Assembly: GCA_964304625.1 (NCBI GenBank)
Contig: OZ199840.1
Span: forward strand, 1,116,001-1,180,000
DNA: 64,000 bases
DNA from: Kudoa neothunni
Taxonomy: Eukaryota; Cnidaria
Direction: 5' to 3'
The notes under the pieces are model-generated. The model searched no databases. It was given only the letters and a program-made list of their open reading frames with translations, and was not told where the DNA came from. A program made the translations under genes and the position numbers. Shown piece by piece: positions 48,194 to 59,652 of this stretch (positions within the stretch are counted from its first letter, which is position 1; the number at the start of each line of letters is the position of its first letter).

Positions 48194-49691
48194 CTAAATT
48201 TCAACCGCTAAACTTCATTTATTTTCGCCGAGTTTTTCACGATAATTTTTTTATAATTTTACATGTTAGTCAAAATCGTTCAATTATCAAAAAATTTAAT
48301 TATAAATTTTAATAAATCTCCGGATCAATCTCCCAGTTGTGTTATTTAAGTCTGTATTATATTAGGATTTAAATCGTTATTTCCTATTTGTATCATGTAT
48401 ACTTCATAGTTATGCACTTTTTATTGTCCGTAATGAATCAGATATTTTTACCCAATGATCAGGTGGAATAATTCGCATTAATAGTAGTTAGATTCACAAT
48501 TCGATGTTGTAAAACTAAGGTAATTCCTCAAACTGGAACTTTTCTCGAGTTGGGATTTGTTTCATCATCCCCAAAACATAACGGTGAAGAAGATATGTAT
48601 GATTATTTACAACTGGAGCATGGATGAAACTATTCTATGCGCCTTCGAAAATACTAATGTAACCACAAGAACATCGGGCTATTGTTAAAAAATTAGGAAT
48701 ATTCGTGCGTCTAATGTTCATAAGCGTAAACCTTTTGATGGTAAAAAGCATTTAATTGAAAACTATGACGTGCCATTTATTTATCACTTTTTCAAATTAT
48801 ATGTTGCAGTAACTGCCTCATTAGAATAATTTTTATAACAATTTATCGTGAGTAAAGAATTAATGCTAAGTTATAATACAATGTTAAACCAATTGGTAAA
48901 TAATAAAATATTATAGAAATAGAGAAAACTCACAATTATCTGGAAATTTTAACAGCAGATTTAAAATAAAATAATTAGTTTTAAAAATGTAAGAAAAGAT
49001 TTGACATAAAACTTTGAGACCATATGTATCCAACAAACCATGTGACACGTGTGGTATATGTTTGACAATATATTATTAAATTCAGATTCATATTACTCAT
49101 TTTATTTTGTGTAAATAGTTTTTTTAAAAAATGATTTTTCAAAAATTAATTGTTACAATATTTTTTTTAGAATTATTATATATAATGAAGTTTGACGATT
49201 GCTTATATTGTCACTATAAGATTTCATCATAAAATTTTGATGATATAACGATCATAGCTTTTTTTATAACTCAGATAAATTAACTAAAAAAATGTATAAA
49301 CTAAGATAAACGATAATTGATCGTATTGTCATTTTGAATGATTCAAAGTCAATGTACAAAAAAAATAGAGAAGATAATTTGAAGTAAGATGTCTAAAGCT
49401 TAATTAAACGGCTGAGTCGTATAATTTTGGAATGATGCATTACTATAAATGTAATTAAGACATATAAGAAATTTAGAAGTTAGTGTATACAAAATAAGGT
49501 GGTTTTCCATTGGTCATTGGAAATTTAACGAAGATTTCACGTGTGCCGATGACGTTCTTTTCGGGATTTTGTACCAAAATTAGATGTTACCTTAACTGGC
49601 CGAATACCATTTCTCTGTATTCTTTTATTTTAATATGAACAATCGTGAAAGAATCGGCGAGAATAAATGAAGTTTAGCGGTTGAAATTTAG
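48194..49691. mobile_element. Nested TA-flanked inverted-repeat element
   Basis: About 49 bp of inverted repeat (left CTAAATTTCAACCGCTAAAC..., right its reverse complement) bound 1498 bp, with TA on both outer sides (48192-48193 and 49692-49693). TA flanks and repeat length fit a Tc1/mariner-superfamily non-autonomous element. No coding capacity was seen. It sits entirely inside the Merlin element, so it inserted later. Confidence 0.8.
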
Positions 49692-50687
49692 TAATAATCA
49701 GTAATCCTGCATTTTCAGTCAAAAATCTAGAATTGGGTTTCTTAATACAATGAATTTTAAGTAATTATCATAGCACGAATTTGAAGAATTTAAATTATAT
49801 TAGATGATAATCACAAAAATTATTTAATTCGTTTAACTCTCTTTACGACATACAGAATTCCAACTCTTTTATAAAAACGTAAAGCATGACCTTTTACTTC
49901 TATAAAATTTTAGAATTTTTTAAGTTCCTTGTGTATATAGTTTTTTTATCCTCATTATAAAATTTTAACGTTTTAAAAAGCTTTTACGCGGATTCCACAT
50001 AATCATTTATTTTTTTTCTTTTATTGTGGTGCAGTTACTATTTAAAATAAATATACTAAAAAAATATGATTGATTCCAAATTCATATTTTATAACTAATT
50101 AAGAAATTTTTGTCATGAACAATTGTTAAAGAATTATTATTATGATTGAAATATATTAACTACATAAAATTCTACAGTTAACTGGTAAGAAATGCTAAAC
50201 TCGCCTGGCAGTGCATTATTTTTCTAACTTCTATGTTCATTATTTATGGCTTTTTTTAAATTATCTTGACATAATTTCCTTTTTTACAACTTTTTTTAAT
50301 TTCATATGGATAATTATTTATCATCTAGAGTAAACCTTACTCTACACGATTCGTAACATAATATTATTATATTAATGGTGAAAGTTCAATTATGCTAACC
50401 ATTACGCCTGATCGAACAAAAACATTCCGGTTATCCTAAGCTAATTATCCGATTTATAAAATTTAAATAAAATCGTGGTTTTAGTGAATATAAATGATAT
50501 TTTATTGATTCAAACCTAATATATCGAACTTTACGCCAGAGGGTTAAATTTCTTATGTGAATATATACATAAATGAAAACATTTTCGCCATATGTGCACA
50601 GATGAGCACACATGCAAACATGAGAAGACAAACATGGTGTTCTGTATTTATATGTATCATAATATATGAGCTTATATGTATAATAAT

Positions 50688-50862
50688 GCCAACGATTGTT
50701 CACGATTCGTAAAATGTCTATTTTTTTGTTTAATAATTTTTAGGGCAATTTCTTTACCACTCAATATTCAAAAAAATGTATAAAATTAAACTGTATATAA
50801 ATCGGGTATTTAGTGCGTGCGCATGCACGTTAAATTTTACTGTCACATGCTCCCAGATTACC
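50688..50862 (-). repeat. Merlin right terminal inverted repeat
   Basis: Reverse complement of the left repeat at 46559-46733; ends at CCCAGATTACC before the GAGGTTTT duplication. Confidence 0.85.
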
Positions 50863-50870
50863 GAGGTTTT
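50863..50870. repeat. Target site duplication, right copy (GAGGTTTT)
   Basis: Exact copy of 46551-46558 in direct orientation. Confidence 0.85.
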
Positions 50871-52766
50871 ATTCGAAATTGGACGTTTTCCGAACTTGGA
50901 ATTATATAATATCGATAACAATGTTTATAAAAGATTTGTTTTGGCGTAGGTTGATGTTTAAATCGTAGAATACCAATCGATTTATCAGGTTTCATGACCA
51001 TTTATAACCGCTGATATTTGAATTATTAATGAGTTAAAATATCTCTAAATATGTTTAAAGATTTTTGACCTACTTAAAAACGAACAAAAATAGTTTTAAG
51101 CTGATTTCTCCTAGGGTCTCTCAGATACCCCATGGAGACACGAAATTTTTTTGAGCTCTCTACAAGGAGGGTTAACCCTTTCACTCCCTAATTTTATATT
51201 TTCAGTCTAGAGATTATAAATTTAGCAAATATAGTTAGTTATAATTCTTTAATAAGTTAAACCGCTCAATTTTTGTTTTAAACATTATCATTAAATAACT
51301 GGAAAAAATGAAAATCTTTTAAGAAAAATACTATTTTTATATATTAGAACCAGGTATAAATTTCCGCTAGTCTTTGAATGAATTGTGAATTTATTATATT
51401 TCCGATTTGTAAATATGGACTTAATATAATCAATATGGTTACACCGATCAATTATTTTGTCGATTTTTTATTTTGAAAAATTATACCACATCGAAAAATA
51501 TTTAAAGCTTTAAATATCTGTTAGAACAGATTGAGTTTACATATATATTTTTCATGTAATAGATATATAATTATAAATAATGGCAAAAGTGGTTTATTAG
51601 ATTATACGCAACACAAATCCTTGTATATTTTTTTAAATTAATTCCTAACTTTTTAAAATATATATAAATATTTTTAATCCATGGCAGACCATATTTTAAT
51701 AAAAATCATTTATGAATATATCACAAGTATGCTAAAAATAAATTACATTGCCTTGAATGGCGTTATTTCAAATTTTTGAATGCTTAATCTTGTGCCATAA
51801 TTAACTAATATTGGTTTTATTTTGTTATCAACACATAAAAATGGTGTTAACATTTAAAAAAATATTTTTAGGGAAATATTCAAAATAGAGTGTCATAGCG
51901 GTGCAATTTTTTCTCTTTCTCATTCAAAATTTAAATGAACATTGAAATAAACAAGAGAGTTAAGCGCATCGGCTTTGCATGTTAACGGATATTTTTACTA
52001 TACAATAATACAAATTAAACCATTCTGACACTAAATTCGACTCAACTACTCAAGATAAATGCAACGATATTTTTGATGCACTTAATGATTAGCTTTCACC
52101 CTAAAAATAGCTTATATGATTTTAAAACGAAGCAAGACACAGAATCAGTAACATTGTTGAGAACTGTACTCACAATCTACAAAGTCACAGAACATTAGTA
52201 GGACTGCTTCGTCATCCATCTGTCTCTCCAATGTTAATCAAAAAACAACGAAATATATTTGTTTATTGACATACTATGTGTATGAACCACATAAAATACA
52301 TAAATTATATTATAGACGCAATTAAAAAATATTATTTTTCTATATTTCTATATAGCAGCAACTTGTTATTGACATCACGAAAAATATACCCCCCTCTATT
52401 CCAATAAGGTGCTAACGTGGGTATCAACCTAATTCTGAAGTAGCAACATGAAACTGTTGTCATTGTGGAGTATCCGTTTTAAAGTTGGATATCAACATGA
52501 ATAAGTATCTTTATCACTACTGGAACCTCAATTTTATTATTTATCACGGAAAGACTTCAGTTAAAGTTACGAAAATTATATTTTGTAAATATTTTTACTC
52601 GTGTAATAAACCAAAAAATTCAAATATTGTGACGTATGTGAGTTTAAAGACATGTTTATACAAATTATACTGCACACTGACAATACACTCTCGAATTTGA
52701 GTGAACTCTACCGATTTAAACCTGAGACCAGCGAAATTTTGTGGACTGGTTGAAACTTTGTCCGAA
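50871..52766. other. Gene-free AT-rich region upstream of ALG3
   Basis: No supported gene. The 52485-52700 ORF shows no family features. The promoter of ALG3 should lie at the right edge. Confidence 0.35.
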
Positions 52767-54494
52767 ATGTCACAATCGATTTCACCAACATTTAATTTTT
52801 TGAAGAGAATGAATTCAACCAGAAGTTTGACGATGCTGGGTTTAGCGTTGATCATTTTCGAAATATTGCTTGGAGTATTCATTATCAGACGAATTCGATG
52901 TGAGAAAATATATGAATATATTTTAAAAAACTATTTCCGGCACAATAGAATCTAATATACACATCGAATTTTTTTGTTTAATTAATTGGGGATTAAACGA
53001 TTAATATAAATTTATTATTTTCATATTCGACAAATGCATTAATATCCTATAGACACACCCATCGATTTCGAAACCTACATGGAATTTGTTCAAATGTACG
53101 ACAATGGAGAAAGAAATTACACCAATATGATTGGAACACAAGGACCTATTGTGTATGATATTTGAGTGAGTGAACACAAATTCTGTAAATTACTTAGATA
53201 TCCAGCAGGATTTCTGTATGGTTTCAAGTTGATTTCATGGCTAACCGATGGTGGATCCTCTATACAAAACGCTCAATATTTGTTCCTGGGGCTCTACTTA
53301 TTTTGTGTTTTGGAGGTGTTTTATATTTACGCCAAAAGTTCGATGGTATTCAATTAACACACTATTGTGATGCGAATCCACAAATAATCTAACTCACTTG
53401 TCATAATTTTTTAAAGAGCCACAAATGGTTAGTATTCTGCTGGATCTGTTTCACGTCCTATAGAGTTCACTCGCTGTTTCTACTAAGAATGTTCAATGAT
53501 TGTCTGTGTATGCTGATGTTGTACATGTCGGTGATAATGTTCCTTCGAAATCGATGGCAAATAGGATGTGTTATTTTTAGGTGGCTGATTGAGATGTAGT
53601 GTATTTTAACGTGATAATTTAGTTTGGCGGTCAGCATCAAAATGAATGTGTTGTTATTTGCCCCAGGATTGTTCCTACTGTTGTTGCTTAAATATCGCCT
53701 ATATGGCTCTTTGGTTAAGATAGCTTTGTGTGGTATTGTTCAAGTATTAAAAAATCTCCATGATGATTATTCATTTGAGTTTAGCTTATAGTTGGGTTTG
53801 AATTTTTGTCCACCTACCCCCTTGATTACATTAAATGTTCGTTTGACTTGGGACGAATATTTGAACACAAATGGAGTATGAATTTGAAATTTCTCGGTCC
53901 TCAAATATTCTCTGACAAACGTTTCCATCTAAGTCTTCTTGTTGGTCATGTGTTTTGTTTGTTCCAATTTTACCAAAAAGTCTCCAGGTACATATGATTA
54001 TTTGATTGGGTAGAGTTAATGTGTGTGCTCGGAAAAATTAATTTAGAGCAATTACTAAGAGAAAATCAACTAATGAAATCAGTCATAATCCTTCAGAAAA
54101 TGTAGATAATTTGAGCAGCGATCGTAATTTTGTTCGCAATCTACACACAAAACTCATTATATTTATGTAGTGATTCTTTATTGCTTATTTGTGAGCAATT
54201 TTATAGGAGTGGTATTTGCTAGATCCCTCCACGCTCAGTTCTACTTATGGTACTACCATTCAATACCTCTGGTGGTTTATTACGCCGGATTTAACACTTT
54301 GACCAGGTAGATTTTTGGTGACATTCTTTACGGGGATAAATTTACAATAATTTAGATTTTTACTCATGGCAATTATAGAGATTGTTTTCAATATGTTCCC
54401 ATCGAATATATACACTAGTCTCATCCTGCAGGCTCTGCACTTGATTATACTTGTCAGATTACAAATAAAGAAGATTGGTTTTCAGCTGATCTAA
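52767..54494 (+). CDS. ALG3: ALG3, Dol-P-Man alpha-1,3-mannosyltransferase
   Basis: ALG3 adds the first luminal mannose to Man5GlcNAc2-PP-dolichol in the ER. Exons: 52767-52899, 53053-53152, 53198-53345, 53417-53580, 53623-53743, 53792-53987, 54047-54306 and 54356-54494 (introns 153, 45, 71, 42, 48, 59 and 49 nt). Family blocks appear in order: RYTPIDFETYM, GTQGPIVYPAGFLYGF, CFTSYRVHSLFLLRMFND, SLAVSIKMNVLLFAPGLF, SFDLGRIFEHKW, LFVSNFIGVVFARSLHAQFY and LWYYHSIP, with many membrane segments between. The start MSQSISPTFNFL comes directly before the first membrane helix. Two places need a frame change of minus one: at a T5 run (53803-53807) and near an A4 run (54149-54152). Otherwise the gene reads like a full-length homolog. 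Confidence 0.9.
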
Positions 54495-55041
54495 ATTTTT
54501 AAAGTTTCAAAATACAAATTATGGTTGATTACAACTTTTTATTTTGCTGTTTTTGATTCCAAGTGAGTATATCGCTGGTTAAAAACTAATATCGGTCGTT
54601 TTTCACATTCAAAGGAACATAAAATATTCGGATTTTTTTAAAGTTTAAAGTAATTATAGGCTTATTACTAGTTTAAAAATGTGATTAGTTCTTTTCAATT
54701 TATTATTTGACTGAACATGATATCAGATACATAGCTAGGAATACGTTAGGGGTTTTTATCGCATTTCTGTAGTTCCCCTCACATAACCGTACCTTCGCCA
54801 GCGTGAACACCTTCGCTTGAGACCAAACGGGCGGTTATGAAATTTTTTTGTTTGTGTAACCTAAATTTCATCGATTATTGTATTATTGTTTTTTAATAGA
54901 ATTTTATAATGTTGACAGAGCGGTTCATAAGTGTGAAATTATCATAAATTCACAGAAAATCGAAATATAATGGTTTTTATTCCATTACACGAAATCTATA
55001 AATAAATATTTTTTCATTTGGCTTGATGCTATATGTTAAAT
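54495..55041. other. Intergenic region, ALG3 to hAT element
   Basis: AT-rich 3' flank of ALG3; nothing else recognised. Confidence 0.4.
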
Positions 55042-55284
55042 CAGTGGTTCCCAACCTGGGGTCCGTGGGAAGGGTTTGTGCCTTTAAGAAATTTTCCGCC
55101 CAGAAGTCGTTCTACCGTAAATTCCTACTTATAAGAAAAGCCCACCTCAAAAAAATTTCCTTCGCTATACAATTATACACATAAAATTTTCAAAATTTAT
55201 TAAGTTTAATACGTGTTATGTTTATTTTTTATGATATAATGTGTGACATTCGTATTGAGTCGACAATTTTCATCTTTAATGAGT

Positions 55285-55305
55285 TTGGGGTCGTTTTTGA
55301 ACCCA
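55285..55305. repeat. GGGGT-type hairpin 4
   Basis: TTGGGGTC followed by an imperfect GAACCCA arm, inside the hAT element. Confidence 0.5.
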
Positions 55306-56610
55306 GGATAGAAATAGTAGTTGTACGAATAAATTACTCCATAAAAAACGACAAAAATATTATAATTTGTAAAATATAATTATCTAATTATAAGTTTGGA
55401 TGCAATTTTCACAAAATATTGGTATATGAGGGTTAAATATTGGTTTCATACAATTTTAATGACAAGTTGAACGTTTGTTAGTATGCTCTCTTGGACAAAT
55501 GGAACATCTTATCCTTTGATTTACACTCATTTTCGCGAAATTTGATTCTGGTTGGCTACGTTGTTAATGTCGGATTCATTTGAAATTTCTTCAATGATAC
55601 TAAACATTATATTTTCTTCTTGACCAGGGCCAGGAAAGGACAATTATACTTTTGTGGAGATGGATTTTTATAAGAAATATTGATCACAGGTCTGAAGGAA
55701 ATTATTTCGAAAGAATTTAATATTAATAGAAATTGAATTTCGTTTTATATACAATTTAATAAAAAATATAAATTTGGTTTTTTTGAGTTCTGCACAAATA
55801 TGATGATAATATAAGGCACCCGTTATTAATTTTTCGTTTTTCAGTATCCCCTGTGGTTAAAATTAAACATCTTGTGGAGGGATTAAATGTTTAATTGATT
55901 TAGCAATTAATATCGTAAGTATAGTAGAAAGTGGCCAAATATTCTTCGAGCTTGATTTTTCACAAACAAATTAATAAATTAAATGGTTCAGTTTTCAATA
56001 GATTTTTGTATAGATTATTGAATCAGGTAGTTTGTAGCGGAGTAATTTAATTATTTAAAGTAGGGCTAATCTGTTTATAATAAGCGCTATTCCAAACAAT
56101 ATAAATATGGAGTTTCCTTCTACAATTTTATTGATTTTTTAGTTTGCGTAACTTGTGTGACGCCGCATAGTTCTATTAATTCATATGCTTTATTCTTTCA
56201 AATTTTCTGGATATTGTTAGCCATACTTAATAATTATTCATGTTCCTAATTGTATGTCTAACTTAAACAGTTATTGTACGTGAGTACAGAAAAATATGGC
56301 GACTTTATATTTACAGGAGAATTAATATTAGTCTGACTTTTAAAATATCTGAGAAAGGAACTAAATCCCAAATCTATCACTAGTAGATGAATTCTATAGT
56401 AAACCTGCTATCGCTCCCGACGGCTGAATGGGACATCATTGGGCAAGTTCCGGCCCACGGGCCATGTTATGCTCACCGCTGTCCAGGATCCATCCGGAAA
56501 ACCTTAGAAGGGTCTAAAACATTGGAAAGATTTTAATATCAAAGATAATATTTAAATTTATTTATTTATTATGTCGAGTTGTTAATGTTATGATATAATT
56601 ATGTATTCTG

Positions 56611-56626
56611 GGGTCAACAATGACCC
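56611..56626. repeat. GGGTCA/TGACCC hairpin 5
   Basis: Perfect 6-bp arms with a four-base loop (GGGTCA-ACAA-TGACCC), inside the hAT element. Confidence 0.65.
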
Positions 56627-57229
56627 TGAATTCATTTAAAGGTGAATTTAAGTTAATACGTGAATAAAAACGGAATGGGTTTAAATGTAATAACGATACT
56701 TTAACATATAAAATGACATATAGAGGTTAATTTACAACAATAGATTTGAGTTTTTAATGCTGATCAATGCAGCTTTTAAGAAATGAACTTATCTCTGACG
56801 ACACTTTTGACCTCAAATTCAGTATGAGTGTTAATATAAAAACCAAACAATTTTATCGCTTTGATGATGTTAGTTACAAACAGCGTGTTGTTTGTTGCGT
56901 GTGCGATTTGTTTACTGACTTTGTTTGAAGGTATAAGGAAACTTCTTGTCATTAACAATTTTTGGTGATTCGTTTTAATATACATAATATGTTATAATTT
57001 TTTTCCGATGATTTTAGAATATGAATTTTTGTACCTGTCAAATTTTTTAATAATTTCGTTTTTACTTTAAGGAGAAAAAATGCATCAAAAAGGTGTTCAC
57101 GTAAAATATTGGCAAATATTTTAACGTAAATCTATTACAAACGACGTATCAGTTTAACATCTTTATATACCTTTTTAAAAAGAAATTAATTACTTTAACA
57201 TTATATTATTATTATTATAGGTTTCTACA

Positions 57230-58980
57230 ATGAATTATCCAAAGAAGCGACAATATAACGAAGAATATATTTCATTTGGTTTTACGTATATTAACGAAAA
57301 GGATGGCACACATAAATCACAATGTTTCGTATGTGGAAAAATTTTATCAAATACAAGTCTAAAAACGTCAAAACTAAAAGAACATGTTAATTCATTCCAT
57401 CCAGCCCTCATTAATTATTCTATCGATGACCTTCACAAAAAAAAGAAATCTTTTGAAAAGTCAAAACCTTTAGATATGCTTGGATTTGTAAAGTCAACAA
57501 AACCATGTTTAGAAGCATCATATAAAATTGCTTCCAACATAATAAAACAAAAAAAAGCACACAATTGCTGAAACATTGATAAAACCGTGTGCGCTGGAAA
57601 TGGTGGAGTTAGTCTGTGGGAATGAACAAAGGAAACTAATTGAAGCCATCCCTCTATCAAATAACATAATTAAAAATAGAATAGTCGATATGTCTCAAAA
57701 CATTTTGAATCAAGTGGCCACGGAATTACAGAACACTCTGTTTACTTATAGTTTACATCTTGTTGAATCCACCGATATATCTCAGTGCGGCCAACTTTAT
57801 TTTTAGTCCGCTATGCTCACGAGGATAAGTTCATAGATGAGTTTTTATTTTGTCCAAAATTACTAAAAGGAGTGAAAGACTAAGATATTTTTGAATTGTT
57901 GGAGGATTCTTTTAAGAAACAAAATTTTGAGTGGACTAAGAAATTATATAGCATATGCACAGGTGGTGCACTTGTTAAACAAAAAGTACCAGACCTTTTG
58001 GAAACGCATTGTTTCCTTCATAGATATGCGCTAGCTTCGAAAACTCTTCTATCGACATTAAAGGATTTTCTTGGCATTGTAGTGAGGGTGGTGAATGAAA
58101 TTAAATCCAACGCATATAACCATCGACTTTTTAAAACTCTTTGTCAAGAAATGAACAAGGATTATGATGTGCCACTCTACCTTCCGAAGTTCGTTGGTTA
58201 TCTAAGGCCAGTGCCTCAACGATTATTTATTATCAAAGATGAGGTTGTCATATTTCTTAGAGAAAGAAATAATGATCTTTATAAATATTTTGACGATAAA
58301 ATATTCATTAATAGATTGGTATACCTATCTCATATCTTTGAGCACATCAATAACTTAAATTTGTCTCTCCAGGAGAAAACGGTTACTTTAATTGACTCTT
58401 CTAAAAAAATTCGCCCTTTCACAGCAAAACCAACCCTCTGGAAGAAATGGATTTTATCCGAAAATTATGTGAACATTCCACAACTTGAACATTTTCTAGA
58501 AACTGATGACATTAAACTGCCAACAGTATTGTCAGAAGAAATTTCAAACCACCTCACAGTATTAAAATCCTCAGTTAAAAGTTATTTTACAACCATCAGC
58601 AATCTTCACCTTGATTCAGAGATTCGAAATCCAATTATGTATGACATCAGCACCATGGCCGACAACGATCCTTTGAAAGAGGAACTGATTGATCTGCAAT
58701 TAATGGAAATCCTGCATCATGAGTTTAAACTAAAAAATGTTGGAGAATATTGGTGCTCCATTAGAAAACTTTCCCTGAAACTCACAGAAAAGACATTAAA
58801 ATAAATAATACCATTCACAACAACATACTTGTGCGAAGCTGGATTTTTCACACTGGTTCATATCAAACACAAATTCCGCAATAGACTAAATCCAGATCAT
58901 GGTATGCGAGTTTCTTTTTCAAAAACAATTCTTCATTTCGAATTACTCGTTGAAATTAAATAAAATCAAAATTCTCACTA
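57230..58980 (+). pseudogene. hAT transposase (ZBED5-like), broken
   Basis: It begins MNYPKKRQYNEEYISFGFTY, then a BED-type zinc finger (CFVCGKILSN...KLKEHVNSFHP). KPCALEMVELVCG, IEAIPLSNNIIKNRI, HLVESTDISQCGQL, FLHRYALASKTL, the HRLFKTLCQEMN helix region and the dimerisation block TTYLCEAGFFTLVHIKHKFRNRLN follow, all as in ZBED5/SCAND3-like proteins. The DGA(A)AMTG-type catalytic segment after ICTGG is deleted. Frame changes occur at an A8 run near 57550 and near 57800, and a stop at 58802 comes before the dimerisation block. Confidence 0.88.
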
Positions 58981-59451
58981 ATTGTAAATCTTATTTTATA
59001 ATATTAATAAATCACTCATCCGTTTTAGTAATAAAGATGATGATATCGCGGATTTCTTTAAAAACATTAATTTATTTTTTTCATTACTGTAATTGGATTT
59101 CAACCAAGTTATAAAAAATCGCTTCAGTATTAATCAAGACCTATTTGTAGGTTTCTTATTTCTAAAATCGCAATCACATTTTTAATGCTTATCGAAATAA
59201 ACATCTAGTTTTAAGATAATTACCTCAAGAACATTTCTATTAAAATTAGCTTTCAGTGAAAATTATTTCTTAAATAGAGCTGAAACTTGTGGATGTATAT
59301 ATAAATTTAGCACATCAAACCATCTTTTTTAACAAAAATATTACTAGAAAAAATTTATTTGAAATTAAATTCTTAGGGCTCCGTATTCGTTTAGCTTAAT
59401 TAATAGAGAGCCCGCATGCCAGAAAGGTTAGGAACCACTGCTCTAATGGAT

Positions 59452-59473
59452 TTGGGGTATAAATCTACCCCAA
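59452..59473. repeat. GGGGT/ACCCC hairpin 6
   Basis: TTGGGGT and ACCCCAA arms just outside the right hAT terminus. Confidence 0.75.
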
Positions 59474-59631
59474 TGAGACTTTGTTAATTGTATAATTCGT
59501 TACATATAATTTCAAACTTTCTGATATTACATGTATTCCTTAAAAATAATTTTATTTACATATTAAAATAAAATAACAATTTTTATCTTTCGTATTGGCA
59601 AAAATATACATTTTCCACCCTCCGATGTACT

Positions 59632-59652
59632 TTGGGGTAGAAAACGACCCAA
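59632..59652. repeat. GGGGT/ACCC hairpin 7
   Basis: TTGGGGT and ACCCAA arms (one base shorter on the right). Confidence 0.6.

Larger units (their letters stand above)
46559..50862 (+). mobile_element. Complete Merlin-type DNA transposon (4.3 kb)
   Basis: The element is bounded by 175-bp terminal inverted repeats (46559-46733 and 50688-50862) that start GGTAATCTGGGAG, and by 8-bp GAGGTTTT duplications. It carries one ISXO2-type DDE transposase at its left side and about 2.7 kb of non-coding DNA to the right, into which a second element (48194-49691) has inserted. Merlin elements are related to bacterial IS1016/IS1595 insertion sequences. The matching ends and duplication indicate a fairly recent insertion. 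Confidence 0.88.
55042..59440 (+). mobile_element. hAT element with matching ends (4.4 kb)
   Basis: The left end CAGTGGTTCCCAACCTGGG and the right end (reverse complement CAGTGGTTCCTAACCTT) are the CAG-type inverted repeats of hAT elements, with one mismatch over 16 bp. The ZBED5-like transposase lies in the right half. About 2.2 kb of non-coding DNA precedes it and holds two GGGGT hairpins, perhaps from an older insertion. Flanking 8-mers do not match, so no target duplication is visible. Confidence 0.8.

Noticed and set aside
1907-54494. A general programmed plus-one frameshift system as in Euplotes
   Set aside because: Most breaks are plus one and several can be placed at a stop codon, but ALG3, MIOS and one ORC5 junction need minus-one changes, TGA does not behave as Cys, and PNP needs none. 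The evidence does not support a single recoding rule.
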